From assembly GCA_001797815.1 (NCBI GenBank), contig MGQK01000035.1, positions 8,180 through 28,146 of the forward strand: DNA of 19,967 bases, given 5' to 3'. The notes under the pieces are model-generated. The model saw nothing but the letters and a program-made list of their open reading frames with translations, did not search any database and was not told where the DNA came from. Shown here one piece after another: positions 8,301 to 14,521 of the stretch (position 1 is its first letter; each line of letters starts with the position of its first letter). The DNA comes from Deltaproteobacteria bacterium RBG_13_61_14. GTDB taxonomy: Bacteria > RBG-13-61-14. A program made the translations under genes and the position numbers.

Positions 8301-11300
8301 TTGTTGCGGCCGGACGGCACGGTCACCATTCCGATCAACAACGACGACACGCTGCTGAGCGCGGTGATCACGCCAGGCTCGGCCTCCATCTTTGAGAACC
8401 AGACCCAGCAGTTCCAGGTGAAGCTCAGCTGGGACGACGGCTGCACCGAGGACCTGACTTCCAGCGCCGGCTGGGCCCTGAGCGGCGGAAATTGCACCAA
8501 CAGCAGCATCAGCAGCGGCGGTCTCTTCACCGCCGGGGATTATTCCGGCACCACCGAGCCGGCCTGCAACACCACCGTGGTCACGACGACCCCGGCCGCG
8601 GATAATCAGCCCGTGGTCATCGTGCACGATGACGACGGGACCGCGCCCGTGTTCATCGGCGTGTTCCCCCTGGATACGCCGACGGCGCCGGCCAACGACC
8701 GGTTCCGGCTCAACGCGCATCCCGACCAGGGGCTCACCCTCCTGCTCGATCCCACTCCGGCCCGGACCCCGACCTCCTGCACCGTGACCTGCGGCGGCTT
8801 GAGCTACACCTGCAATGTGGGACTCTTCCCGGATGTGGATTGCACGGCGCCTTCGAACCATCCGCCGTTGAGCACGGTAACCTGCACCACGATTTCCTGC
8901 ACCAACGCCAGCGGAGCCGGGAGCTTCCTCGGGGTCAACACCTTCGTCACCGGCCTGGTCGCGGCCCCGGCCACCGGCGGGTTCGGCGGCGGTTACATCG
9001 GGGCCAACACCTACGACCGGTCCACCGGCGTGGATCCTGGCAGCTTGAAGGTGCAACTGGTGGACTGGGACACCCGGGCGGCGACCACCGGCAAGGCCTA
9101 CGTGCAGCGGATCCAGAACGCGGTGACCTACCAGAACTTCACCACTCTCGCCGGTCTTCTCAACCTGGCCTCGGGCGTGCCGGGCTACCCGCTCGCGGAA
9201 CTGACCGTGGGCCTGAAGTGCGGCGCGACCCGGTGCCCCGACACCATGGCCGCCCAATACAACAACTACATGTACAAGAGTTGGCACGACGTGGACGCGC
9301 GGGACATCATTCTGACCATGGAGCTGATGCCCAGCGCCAAGGGCGTGGCGCCGCCCAGCGAGATTAACCCGGCGCTGTTCCCGGGCGACCGCTACCGCCG
9401 CTATGTTCTGAAACTGACGGGCACCTTAACCCCGGCGGAAATGAACACCATCTACCCGGGCCCCACTTCGCTGACGGCCCGGGTGATCTTGGCGCCGCCG
9501 GTGCACCTGCGCGCGGGCTTCATCCTGATGGCCCTCAAGGGCACGGCCAATATCAACATGGACTACTTGCTCATGGGCACCGATGACAATATTTCGATCG
9601 CTCTCTGCCTAGTCGAGAGCGGTAACATGGGTCTGGGCCTGGAGTTTGCCCTGCCGCCCAACCTGGTGACTCCGGAAATCTATCGGACCTACTGGTGGCA
9701 GGCTTGCGCGACCTGGACGGCCAACCCCGGCAAAACGGATTGGAAGAGCTATTACTGGACCTCCCAGCCAAGCGAAAGGCGGGTGATGATGGTCTTCGGC
9801 GTTTACGCGAATGCCTCGAACTTCTCCCTGGCCGGCGGTCTTGACCTGTTCCAATTCCCGATGTACGTCTGCTGGCTCGGGACCCAGAGCATCACGGTGC
9901 CGGCCAACATTTTAACCGGCGACCGGACCCTGACCGTGAACCTCCGCCGCGAGTGGGATCTGCGGGAACAAGTAGACGGCTTTACTCCCACGGATCCCGA
10001 CCCCCTCCTGGATCGGCGGACCCAGTTCCTGGTGGGCCCGGCCTTGCCGGTTGACCCGGCCCGGGAGCAGGCGGCCTTGCAGTTTAGCTGGATCCGCCGG
10101 GTGGCCAATGCCTCGGACTCGGAACTGCAGCAAAAGGGCCTGGTGCCGGCCGGCACCTGGGACAAGCGCTTTGTCCGGAATAGCATCACTTCGCTGATGG
10201 GCGTGGACAGCGGCTGGAGCACCGGGATGATCGTGTTCGGCCTGCAGCTTAACACGCGGATCAACGATCATGAGTGGACCTCGTTCGCGATGGCCTACAT
10301 GCAGAGCACCACCCCCCGGGGTGGTAACCGGGACCTGAGGTACTGGTCCGGCCACACCGCGGACAGCGAGGAATCCACCCGGATCCTGAATTCAATTGAC
10401 TCCCGCTGGACCGATCCGGATTTCTCGACCCAGCCGCTGGAGCGGGGCGGGCCGACCAACTACGCGGCGATCTTTATCATGATGCGGGGCGGAATGCTTG
10501 AGCAGAAAATGGCCGCCAGGGACAAGGTCGCCCGCACCATCACCAACCCCGGCACCATCATCAGCGTGGTGCACGCGGGGCCGATGGGCTTTAATACCGT
10601 TGACTATTACCAAGGCGGCACGGCCCATCTGATTGCGGTCAACGAGTTCATGAACGTGCCCAGGGCGATCTCGCCGACGCCGGAAGGGTATCAGTTCCCG
10701 GGTCCGCAATGGACGAGCTACACGGCAGATCCCGATGGCTACTACACGAATAACCGCAACAGCGAGCTGGAGCGGGTCTTGACCGGCGGCGGGCTCATTG
10801 CCACGGATTCGGCCTCGGGCAACCGGCGCTACTTCGAGTTCACCAGCCCGAGCACTTTGAAGAACGCCTCGCGCAAGGCGCACCAGTGGAAAATGACGGT
10901 GGCCGAGCCGGGCATGACTTTTGGAATGGACAAGTGGTCGGCCAAGAAACCGGTGCAAGACAGCGACGGTGTTTGCGCCAACACCAGCCCGGGCACGTTG
11001 AATGACAACCTCGACATTGCTTACAACCCGGCCCGGTTCAAAACCCAGGGCGTGCGTAGCGGCGACGCCCTGCGCATCATGAAGTGCACCACGACCGGCT
11101 GCACGGTCCGGACTTATACGGTCCAAAGCGCGCTCTCGGAGACCCAGATCCAGATCACCGCGGACTGGCTGGGCGCGGATAGCGGATTAGGGAGCCGTCG
11201 CTACTTCGTCTGGCGTCGCACGGGCGCCACCCCGCTGGACAGAAAGAAGGGTGAGTGCGTGATTGACCAGTGGTTCGGCGGCGGCCCCGGGGACTATGCT

Positions 11301-11630
11301 TGCAAGAGCAATACCTTCATGCAGATCGAAGGGGCGGTCAAGAGCTTCGCCAACATCCGGGTGCACATCCCGGCGCTCACCCCGGGCTATGCCACTTTGT
11401 CCGGCACCACCGGCTACATCCCGGACCTGTATGAGGGCATTGACCCGACCGGCACGCTCACTCCCAAGGCGAAGCAGTTGGAGTGGGCCGTCAGCATGAG
11501 CGCGATGAACACCGGCCTGGCCATGTATGGCGGACTGGGCGGTTTCGACTGGAACAACCAGGACTTCGTCAGGGTCGAGACCAAGGTGCAACTGAACGTT
11601 CAGGAAGGCTGGTTCTACCAGACCCAGTAA
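2361..11630 (+). CDS. Giant exported cysteine-rich protein: dockerin-like module, Ig-like repeats, unknown C-terminal region (3089 aa)
   Basis: Residues 1-28 are a Sec signal peptide (charged MKR, hydrophobic core, cleavage after ASA); no lipobox. Residues 36-98 hold two dockerin-like calcium loops: D38, D40, N42, I45, D49, then E76, D78, N80, L83, D87. After a beta-rich stretch (108-249), about 14 Ig-like repeats of 81-107 residues run from 250 to 2094, many with a W(S/T/D)D-x-CT core and ending in NNDD, DNDD or HDDGD. They are interrupted by beta-rich modules at about 898-1133, 1134-1247 and 1731-1910 that share an IP-x-GA-x-I turn. Residues 2095-3089 match no family I recognise. By hand count about 97 cysteines remain after cleavage, implying disulfides and export. 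I see no LPXTG, PEP-CTERM, autotransporter barrel or C-terminal membrane helix. It is divergent from a pilus/T2SS gene, so it may be a surface adhesin, filament or secreted scaffold (inference). No catalytic motif seen. Confidence 0.5.
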   Translation: MKRFGIATLVMGLCMGLCLGFSSPASAQSLPGAFYIGDADGNGVIGVPDMNALNLRLNGKPYGYLNVKPSTGETQELDGNCLLGVPDKNFLNQWLNNKWTIPGGHPDSVAPVSTSIIIPEEGVDISVTTPDNLGVGMIKSGWGVTFRVESGAGLCSGALIEALNGGAVPTSGPEGFDYTMDGCMLGGGDDGYATVKILPGTCVNGDSVEIYPWVKRDAISGALGQRLPADILPTASIRGVVRIGVLPCDLVSLTINGPTNIFENAVQAYTATCTYVGAGCSIFSDGCTQAGGVAWDAPGGDLSLSSSDPLSITVQANDIPCGDGGNGTVSGSASFGLGSDTDLVNVIVDNDDNRTGITASVTNINENQTLPYTVSALYGLTACEDVTGTASVSGDCSGVAGSGSITGNNVCGNAEPAGTCSINEGLDSALPVTLHDDGDTIFSTLIAPDPLNISETQSQQFTLLRTWTDSCTDNLTATAGWGVTPGDCSTAGSITSGGLYTAADVDADCAEQVTTSTPVAGNSPVTVNVSAICIPISMTCTVTNIDENETLPYTCTDNCGADVTADTTVSDDCTSPTGPGSIRGNDVPCGDEPAGTCSIDHATLGSGPVTLHDDGDVQTDMLCSINTAIEGVDGSYTCQAIYNTDLCQDVTALTAMVGAVCSGPGGNYTCSEVCGDDDPADSTINQGGLYPQAVAVGDDGDLITDTAGLPGSILEGSSQAVACQYVWGLEGTCNDTDDICTADLSETSGNCALAAGNLSAPELCGDDNPPDCSLASQAPNETVDVVDDGDFVSSVDLTPAGPLDKNAGTTEDFYCVGTWNEGCTNSEVNNQGVPPDFVLTVNLSGATVDDATGIYTAGSTTGVADNLQCAIASVNSNTVVINVTGAVGTCALSESTLLPGNTLEPPTAAMATNTAEAVTEVNNWTDSPTPLLNGAPVGSDGQNTVLGLQMGSPITLTGNSVQLYPTAKTVSDTTNDIVNGFTTQPWDLRSTGGVLTTNLGSYWVEILANQPASAERMEVTNFNVSAIPDGAVVSAVTLRVVCGNSYWYSADYMPTNPYIQYNTGSGWNTSSIICWDSTTGYNPEATQAVSGITTKSGVQNLLVAFDMAGYPVAGTTRWAGINYVYLNVTYATPVPGKTLAMGDWDTSKIPGGATITGVTLESRYATGSAYAAGDQIMWDLDGGPGTGTGINLNANQAAWVVETASLGALTLSEIGTLDVWVTNSSATVTNTNATFDYLRLNVAYTTGGSGPLTEILEGEIKDYSALITWADETTEPAVVAAIAGCAASDNGDGTGTLTGGEFGCGVGGTCSVSCTGVVSGNPDGNVDIPVNNDDFILAMDETPEGPLSMTTGQSQDFYCAGLWSDGCTNSESNPLGVAPAYDRASTTCPTPGTIGPVTGLYTGGTGGDCTEELRCTISGLSDSETANLFVPSCDLTALDLVPQVGPGGGITLTEGQQQQFTTSCSYAGPACSPDPYTDDCTLAGGVSWTILGNLIDLGNGLVEADQVPCGAGGSGSVQVTASYGHGVQSDTTNVTVDNNDGIDTEVLVCPSIVVEGEAFNCVINRIWSDECTDNVPATGSTCSLPCTGSDGAFAAGQIPCGAGGSCVITLTGMAGSPQTVTINNDDIKSAVTVLPGSITCPNTGCTQDFYAYLAWSDGCTDPDDAGGWSKSGNCTGSAVNSNGVYTLPDQGPSGGFACDDLVTKTDNPATPDSAEVSVDGTARADCSLQEMSAPQSVNVFVNSFAPAEGSCLVNETTADCYADLQGIEGGTGQDNTTCQGLGAANANWRVDGANTQDVSSFDTLNVTAIPDGAVITSVVLRGVWSTQGGYVGPNCLQWSTNECATLVNSTICPDLDTTTWQNESQDITATRAWTKTMLGNMNIYHYNNDAGDNDNVYWDLIRVEVGYVLLAPFTSLDEGQTKNFSALITWEDTTTSKANLTTLDSNCSVVDGAGGTGSITAAQIPCGAGTCQVQCDEEGGLLRPDGTVTIPINNDDTLLSAVITPGSASIFENQTQQFQVKLSWDDGCTEDLTSSAGWALSGGNCTNSSISSGGLFTAGDYSGTTEPACNTTVVTTTPAADNQPVVIVHDDDGTAPVFIGVFPLDTPTAPANDRFRLNAHPDQGLTLLLDPTPARTPTSCTVTCGGLSYTCNVGLFPDVDCTAPSNHPPLSTVTCTTISCTNASGAGSFLGVNTFVTGLVAAPATGGFGGGYIGANTYDRSTGVDPGSLKVQLVDWDTRAATTGKAYVQRIQNAVTYQNFTTLAGLLNLASGVPGYPLAELTVGLKCGATRCPDTMAAQYNNYMYKSWHDVDARDIILTMELMPSAKGVAPPSEINPALFPGDRYRRYVLKLTGTLTPAEMNTIYPGPTSLTARVILAPPVHLRAGFILMALKGTANINMDYLLMGTDDNISIALCLVESGNMGLGLEFALPPNLVTPEIYRTYWWQACATWTANPGKTDWKSYYWTSQPSERRVMMVFGVYANASNFSLAGGLDLFQFPMYVCWLGTQSITVPANILTGDRTLTVNLRREWDLREQVDGFTPTDPDPLLDRRTQFLVGPALPVDPAREQAALQFSWIRRVANASDSELQQKGLVPAGTWDKRFVRNSITSLMGVDSGWSTGMIVFGLQLNTRINDHEWTSFAMAYMQSTTPRGGNRDLRYWSGHTADSEESTRILNSIDSRWTDPDFSTQPLERGGPTNYAAIFIMMRGGMLEQKMAARDKVARTITNPGTIISVVHAGPMGFNTVDYYQGGTAHLIAVNEFMNVPRAISPTPEGYQFPGPQWTSYTADPDGYYTNNRNSELERVLTGGGLIATDSASGNRRYFEFTSPSTLKNASRKAHQWKMTVAEPGMTFGMDKWSAKKPVQDSDGVCANTSPGTLNDNLDIAYNPARFKTQGVRSGDALRIMKCTTTGCTVRTYTVQSALSETQIQITADWLGADSGLGSRRYFVWRRTGATPLDRKKGECVIDQWFGGGPGDYACKSNTFMQIEGAVKSFANIRVHIPALTPGYATLSGTTGYIPDLYEGIDPTGTLTPKAKQLEWAVSMSAMNTGLAMYGGLGGFDWNNQDFVRVETKVQLNVQEGWFYQTQ
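3108..8643 (+). repeat. Protein-coding repeat region: about 14 Ig-like modules in recurring classes
   Basis: By eye the repeats fall into classes. A (residues 250-353 and 1435-1540) has two linked CTY/CSY cysteines, an AGGV(A/S)W core and a PCG turn. B (354-439, 536-616, 617-701, probably 702-790) ends in DDGD. C (440-535, 1626-1730, 1997-2094) has W(T/S/D)D-x-CT and a SGGL(Y/F)TA turn. D (791-897, 1334-1434) has DFYC and GCTNSE. E (1248-1333, 1911-1996) has SALITW and follows an IP-x-GA module each time. One repeat (1541-1625) is intermediate. Class recurrence in the order C, D, module+E, A, C, module+E, C suggests duplication of blocks of domains. The fold resembles BIG2 or Calx-beta sandwiches; that assignment is inference. 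Confidence 0.5.
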
Positions 11631-11651
11631 CCTCTAGCCTCCTGCTTGAAC

Positions 11652-11690
11652 CAGCGCCCCGGGATCCCTTCCCGGGGCGCTGTTCTTTTA
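11652..11690 (+). terminator. Intrinsic terminator of the giant gene
   Basis: A perfect 12-bp stem (11652-11663 with 11671-11682, core AGCGCCCCGGG) and a 7-base loop are followed by TTCTTTTA. It starts 21 bases after the TAA at 11630, so the giant gene is probably monocistronic. Confidence 0.5.
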
Positions 11691-11748
11691 TTGAGGATCG
11701 CGTAATTGGTTGACACGCGTAAGTAGGGGCGGCTCGCGAGCCGCCCCT
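11688..11748 (+). repeat. 61-bp repeat, copy 1 (direct orientation)
   Basis: These 61 bases are identical to the reverse complement of 19351-19411. The last 24 bases are a perfect palindrome (AGGGGCGGCTCG and its complement). A 10-base tail TCATCAATAG (11751-11760) also recurs next to the other copy, at 19324-19333 inverted. It starts inside the T-rich tail of the terminator of the giant gene. It looks like a REP/MITE-type interspersed repeat; no transposase is nearby. Confidence 0.5.
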
Positions 11749-11753
11749 GCTCA

Positions 11754-11921
11754 TCAATAGTTGGGCGATGAACCTTTCTTTCTCATTCGGGCCTGCCGGA
11801 GATTCGGATCTCTTCTCCAGGGGCCGTGCCGGCCCGGTAGATAAGCCAGGGCGTTGAGCCCGGCGATAAGCGCAAGGCTCAAAATCAGGAGGAGGCGCGG
11901 TAAGGCGGCGGAATGACCCAT
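11754..11921 (-). CDS. Possible small single-pass membrane protein (55 aa)
   Basis: An ATG at 11921 on the minus strand opens a 55-residue frame. Residues 7-28 are strongly hydrophobic (LPRLLLILSLALIAGLNALA), followed by a basic tail (GRHGPWRRDPNLRQARMRKK), the layout of a small inner-membrane protein with positive-inside topology. It fills a region otherwise without genes and has its own promoter candidate 20-50 bases upstream; GGAAGAG lies 13-19 bases before the ATG. An ATG at 11969 would also be in frame (71 aa) but lies at the predicted -35, so the shorter form is preferred. The stop codon lies in the tail of the adjacent repeat. No family recognised; it could be a chance frame. Confidence 0.5.
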   Translation of the reverse strand: MGHSAALPRLLLILSLALIAGLNALAYLPGRHGPWRRDPNLRQARMRKKGSSPNY

Positions 11922-11939
11922 GCAACCGTTCTCTTCCGA

Positions 11940-11969
11940 ATTATAACAAGAAACAAGGAGGGCGGGCAA
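11940..11969 (-). promoter_or_regulatory. Candidate promoter of the small membrane protein
   Basis: On the minus strand TTGCCC (complement of 11964-11969), an 18-base spacer and a perfect TATAAT (complement of 11940-11945). Predicted transcription would begin only about 12 bases before the ATG at 11921. Confidence 0.5.
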
Positions 11970-11980
11970 AGCGCTTTGAG

Positions 11981-12027
11981 GTTCAACTTGCTTTTTCGTT
12001 GAACTTTTTGAGGAAAAAAAGTATCAT
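11981..12027 (+). promoter_or_regulatory. Promoter and possible operator of the glycosyltransferase operon
   Basis: TTGAAC (11999-12004), a 17-base spacer and TATCAT (12022-12027; 5 of 6) form a sigma-70-type promoter about 88 bases before the first operon gene. GTTCAAC (11981-11987) and GTTGAAC (11998-12004) are a perfect 7-bp inverted repeat whose right arm covers the -35. That is a typical place for a dimeric regulator to bind; the regulator is not identifiable. Confidence 0.5.
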
Positions 12028-12114
12028 AAAGAGAGTGCTGAGAAAGCGGTTGATAGTTAACGGGTTAGGGAATTTCCATTAGTTAGCGGCTGAGGGCTCT
12101 GGAACCCTTGGTCC

Positions 12115-13089
12115 ATGTCTCCGAGAATTGTGACGATTGAACCCAAAGTAGAGCTTTCGATTATCATCCCGGTGTTCAACGAGGGAGAGAGTCTGCGCTC
12201 GCTCCATCAGTCGCTGTGCGGAGTGCTGTCGGGCTTGCCGGGCCGGGCCGAAATCCTCTTTGTCGATGACGGGAGCACGGACCAGACCGTGGCCGTGCTG
12301 CGCGAGCTTTTTCAGGAGGATGAACGGGTGCGGGTGGTGCGCCTGAGCCGCAATTTCGGACAGACCGCAGCCTTGAGCGCGGGTTTCCACCATGCCCGCG
12401 GCCGGGTGGTGGTGACCATGGACGGGGATTTGCAGAACGCGGCGGAGGACATCCCGATTTTGCTCCGGAAGTTGGAGGAAGGCTTTGATGTGGTCTCCGG
12501 CTGGCGCAGCGCGCGGCAAGATCCCTGGCTGACCCGCCAGCTTCCTTCCCGCTTCGCCAACCTCCTGATCTCCGGGCTGACCCGGATTCCGCTCCACGAT
12601 TTCGGCTGCACCCTCAAGGCCTACCGCCGCGAGGTGGTCGAGCACCTGCACCTGTATGGGGAAATGCACCGGATGATCCCGGTGCTGGCCTATTGGACGG
12701 GAGCCCGGCTGGCCGAGGTGGAAGTCAGCCACCGGCCCCGCCAGCACGGCCGTTCCAAGTATTCCATGACCCGGATCCTGGCGGTCCTCCTTGACCTGAT
12801 CTCGGTGATCTTCTTTACCGGCTATTCCACCCGTCCCATTCACCTGTTCGGGCTTTTGGGCTTGCTCTCCCTGGTCATCGGCGGCTTAAGCTTTGCGGCC
12901 ATGGTGCTGATGAAGCTTTACTCCGGCACGGACATGACCGGCAACCCCTTCCTGATCCTGTTCGCCCTCTTCACCATCATCGGGATTCAGTTGATCATGC
13001 TCGGCCTCCTGGGTGAGATCAGCGTCCGCTCCTACTACGAAATCCAGGACAAGCCCACCTATCTCGTCCGCGAAGTCCTGGAGCGGTAA
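12115..13089 (+). CDS. Membrane-anchored family 2 glycosyltransferase (polyprenyl-phosphate sugar transferase type)
   Basis: 324 residues, close to the usual size of the GtrB/ArnC/DPM1-like group. Nucleotide-sugar binding is shown by SIIIPVFNEGES (15-26), VDDGSTD (50-56) and the metal-binding DGDLQN (103-108). DFGCTLKAYR (162-171) and SHRPRQHGRSKYS (205-217) are the acceptor-side motifs of this group. Two C-terminal membrane helices (about 241-266 and 279-303) hold the catalytic domain on the cytoplasmic face of the inner membrane. The expected reaction is transfer of a sugar from a nucleotide donor to undecaprenyl phosphate for glycan or lipid modification; the sugar cannot be read from sequence. 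ATG 12115 has no strong ribosome site; GTG 12130 is an alternative that would leave the fold intact. First gene of a four-gene operon. Confidence 0.5.
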   Translation: MSPRIVTIEPKVELSIIIPVFNEGESLRSLHQSLCGVLSGLPGRAEILFVDDGSTDQTVAVLRELFQEDERVRVVRLSRNFGQTAALSAGFHHARGRVVVTMDGDLQNAAEDIPILLRKLEEGFDVVSGWRSARQDPWLTRQLPSRFANLLISGLTRIPLHDFGCTLKAYRREVVEHLHLYGEMHRMIPVLAYWTGARLAEVEVSHRPRQHGRSKYSMTRILAVLLDLISVIFFTGYSTRPIHLFGLLGLLSLVIGGLSFAAMVLMKLYSGTDMTGNPFLILFALFTIIGIQLIMLGLLGEISVRSYYEIQDKPTYLVREVLER

Positions 13090-13097
13090 GGAGTCGG

Positions 13098-13189
13098 CAG
13101 TTGGCGGGCGATGGTTGGCAGTTGGCAGAAAGTTTCTTGCCGCAAACCACGAACCGCGAACCGCGAACTGTGAACCGTGAACCGTGACA
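13098..13189 (+). repeat. Period-7 tandem repeat between glycosyltransferase genes
   Basis: The right part (13141-13189) is seven heptamers: CGCAAAC, CACGAAC, CGCGAAC twice, TGTGAAC, CGTGAAC, CGTGACA. The left part (13098-13132) is a different, more degenerate heptamer family built on CAGTTGG. The last unit provides the GTG start codon of the next gene at 13184. It resembles the short tandemly repeated heptanucleotides known from cyanobacteria and other genomes. Confidence 0.5.
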
Positions 13190-14407
13190 CCCCTCCGGAT
13201 CTTAATGCTGGCGCCCACCCCCTTCTTCGCGGACCGGGGCTGTCATGTGCGGATTTTTGAGGAAGCGCGGGCGCTAAAGGAGCGGGGCCATGAGGTGGAG
13301 ATTGCGACCTACCACCTCGGCCGCGACCTGCCCGGCCTGAGTGCTCCCGGTTTGAAACCGGGAGTCGCGGTCCACCGCATCCGCCATTTCCCCTGGTACC
13401 GCCAGCTCTCGGCCGGGCCCAACCCCCATAAGCTCTATCTCGACGCCTTCCTCTTGCGCCTGGCCCAGCGCCGCCTGCGCGATTTTTCGCCCCACCTGAT
13501 CCACGCTCACCTGCACGAGGGCTGCCTGATCGGCCACCTGCTCCGCCTGAAAAAGCCGGTCCCGCTGGTCTTTGACTACCAGGGTTCCCTGGCCGATGAG
13601 GCCCTGGGTCATGGTTTGGTGCGGGATAACTCCTTCGGCCATCGCGGGCTCATGCTTCTCGAGCGCTGGATCAACCGCCGGGCCGACTTCATCCTGGTCA
13701 GTTCCGCCTCCCTGGCCGGCCGGCTCGCCGGGCCGGTTCTAAAGGGGCGCGTGGCCGTGATCGGAGACGGGGTGGACTCGGCCTTGTTCCAGCCGGCGCC
13801 GGATCCCGCCCTCCGCCAGCGTCTGGGCATTGCCGGCGACGCCATCCTGGTGGTCTTCCTGGGCTTGCTCACCACTTACCAGGGAGTGGACCTGCTCCTG
13901 GAAAGCGCCCGTCTGGCCTGTGCCCAGGAGCCGCGGCTGCATTTCCTGGTCATGGGCTACCCGGATGAGGACCGTTACCAAAAAAAGGCTTTAGCCCTGG
14001 GGCTGGCCGGCAAGGTCACCCTTCCCGGCCGCATCAATTATTTCGAGGCCTCTGCTTGCCTGGCCGCCGGCGATATCGCGGTGGCCCCCAAGATCTGCCG
14101 GACCGAGGCCAACGGCAAGCTGCTCAATTACCTGGCCTGCGCGCTTCCGGTGGCGGCCTTTGATACGGAGGTCAACCGGGAAATCCTGCAAGAGAACGCC
14201 GTCTATGCCGAGCTTTCTCCCGACGATGAGCCGACCAGCGCCCGGCGGCTGGCGGAAGCCGTGTTGACCCTGGCGCGCGACGGCGCCTTGCGGCTAAAGC
14301 TGGGGGCCGCCGGCCGGCGCCTGGCCAAGGAACACTATTCCTGGAAGCAGACCGCGGCCCGGATCGAGGAGATCTATCAGCGCCTTCTGGAGAAGGGTGA
14401 AAGGTGA
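13184..14407 (+). CDS. Family 4 glycosyltransferase (GT-B fold)
   Basis: 407 residues, normal for GT4. The first strand and glycine-containing loop are ILMLAPTPFFADRGCHVRI (6-24). The second Rossmann half opens with VVFLGLLTTYQGVDLLLES (223-241) and continues with VMGYPDEDRY. The donor-binding segment is APKICRTEANGKLLNYLACA (301-320), the NGKLLNY form of the GT4 E-x7-E region in which the second acidic position is not obvious. It would add a sugar with retention of configuration to a lipid-linked or surface glycan in the cytoplasm. The GTG start at 13184 keeps the whole first beta strand; ATG 13205 would cut it. Both the start codon and the C-terminal residues EKGER (stop at 14405-14407) are made from heptamer repeats. 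No good ribosome site is visible, so translation may depend on the gene before. Confidence 0.5.
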   Translation: MTPLRILMLAPTPFFADRGCHVRIFEEARALKERGHEVEIATYHLGRDLPGLSAPGLKPGVAVHRIRHFPWYRQLSAGPNPHKLYLDAFLLRLAQRRLRDFSPHLIHAHLHEGCLIGHLLRLKKPVPLVFDYQGSLADEALGHGLVRDNSFGHRGLMLLERWINRRADFILVSSASLAGRLAGPVLKGRVAVIGDGVDSALFQPAPDPALRQRLGIAGDAILVVFLGLLTTYQGVDLLLESARLACAQEPRLHFLVMGYPDEDRYQKKALALGLAGKVTLPGRINYFEASACLAAGDIAVAPKICRTEANGKLLNYLACALPVAAFDTEVNREILQENAVYAELSPDDEPTSARRLAEAVLTLARDGALRLKLGAAGRRLAKEHYSWKQTAARIEEIYQRLLEKGER

Positions 14408-14521
14408 AGAGTGAAGGATAAAGAGTGAAGGATGAAGGATGAAGAATGAAGAAAAAGAGATGAAGTCGGAAGGCGGCCATTCCGCAGGTCGGACTTCACC
14501 CTTCACCCTTCATCCTTCGCC
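14397..14521 (+). repeat. Paired inverted heptamer arrays across a gene junction
   Basis: Left array 14397-14466: ten period-7 units of the GTGAAGG/ATGAAGG type. Right array 14494-14521: four units of the complementary type (CTTCACC twice, CTTCATC, CTTCGCC). The two could fold into a long imperfect hairpin with a ~27-base loop. The left array contains the stop of the GT4 gene (14405-14407) and the start of the next gene (14439). The right array encodes part of that gene's N-terminal tail. Confidence 0.5.

Noticed and set aside
3279-9287. Long minus-strand frames at 3279-4304, 5247-6944 and 7875-9287
   Set aside because: They are GC-rich antisense shadows of the repeat gene, rich in Gly, Ala, Arg and Val, and without a fold or start signal.
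11300-11630. Sortase, PEP-CTERM or type IX sorting tail on the giant protein
   Set aside because: The last ~100 residues have no LPXTG, no PEP motif plus membrane helix plus basic end, and no typical type IX C-terminal domain.
13098-14521. CRISPR array
   Set aside because: The repeats are 7-base tandem units without unique spacers and no cas gene is present.
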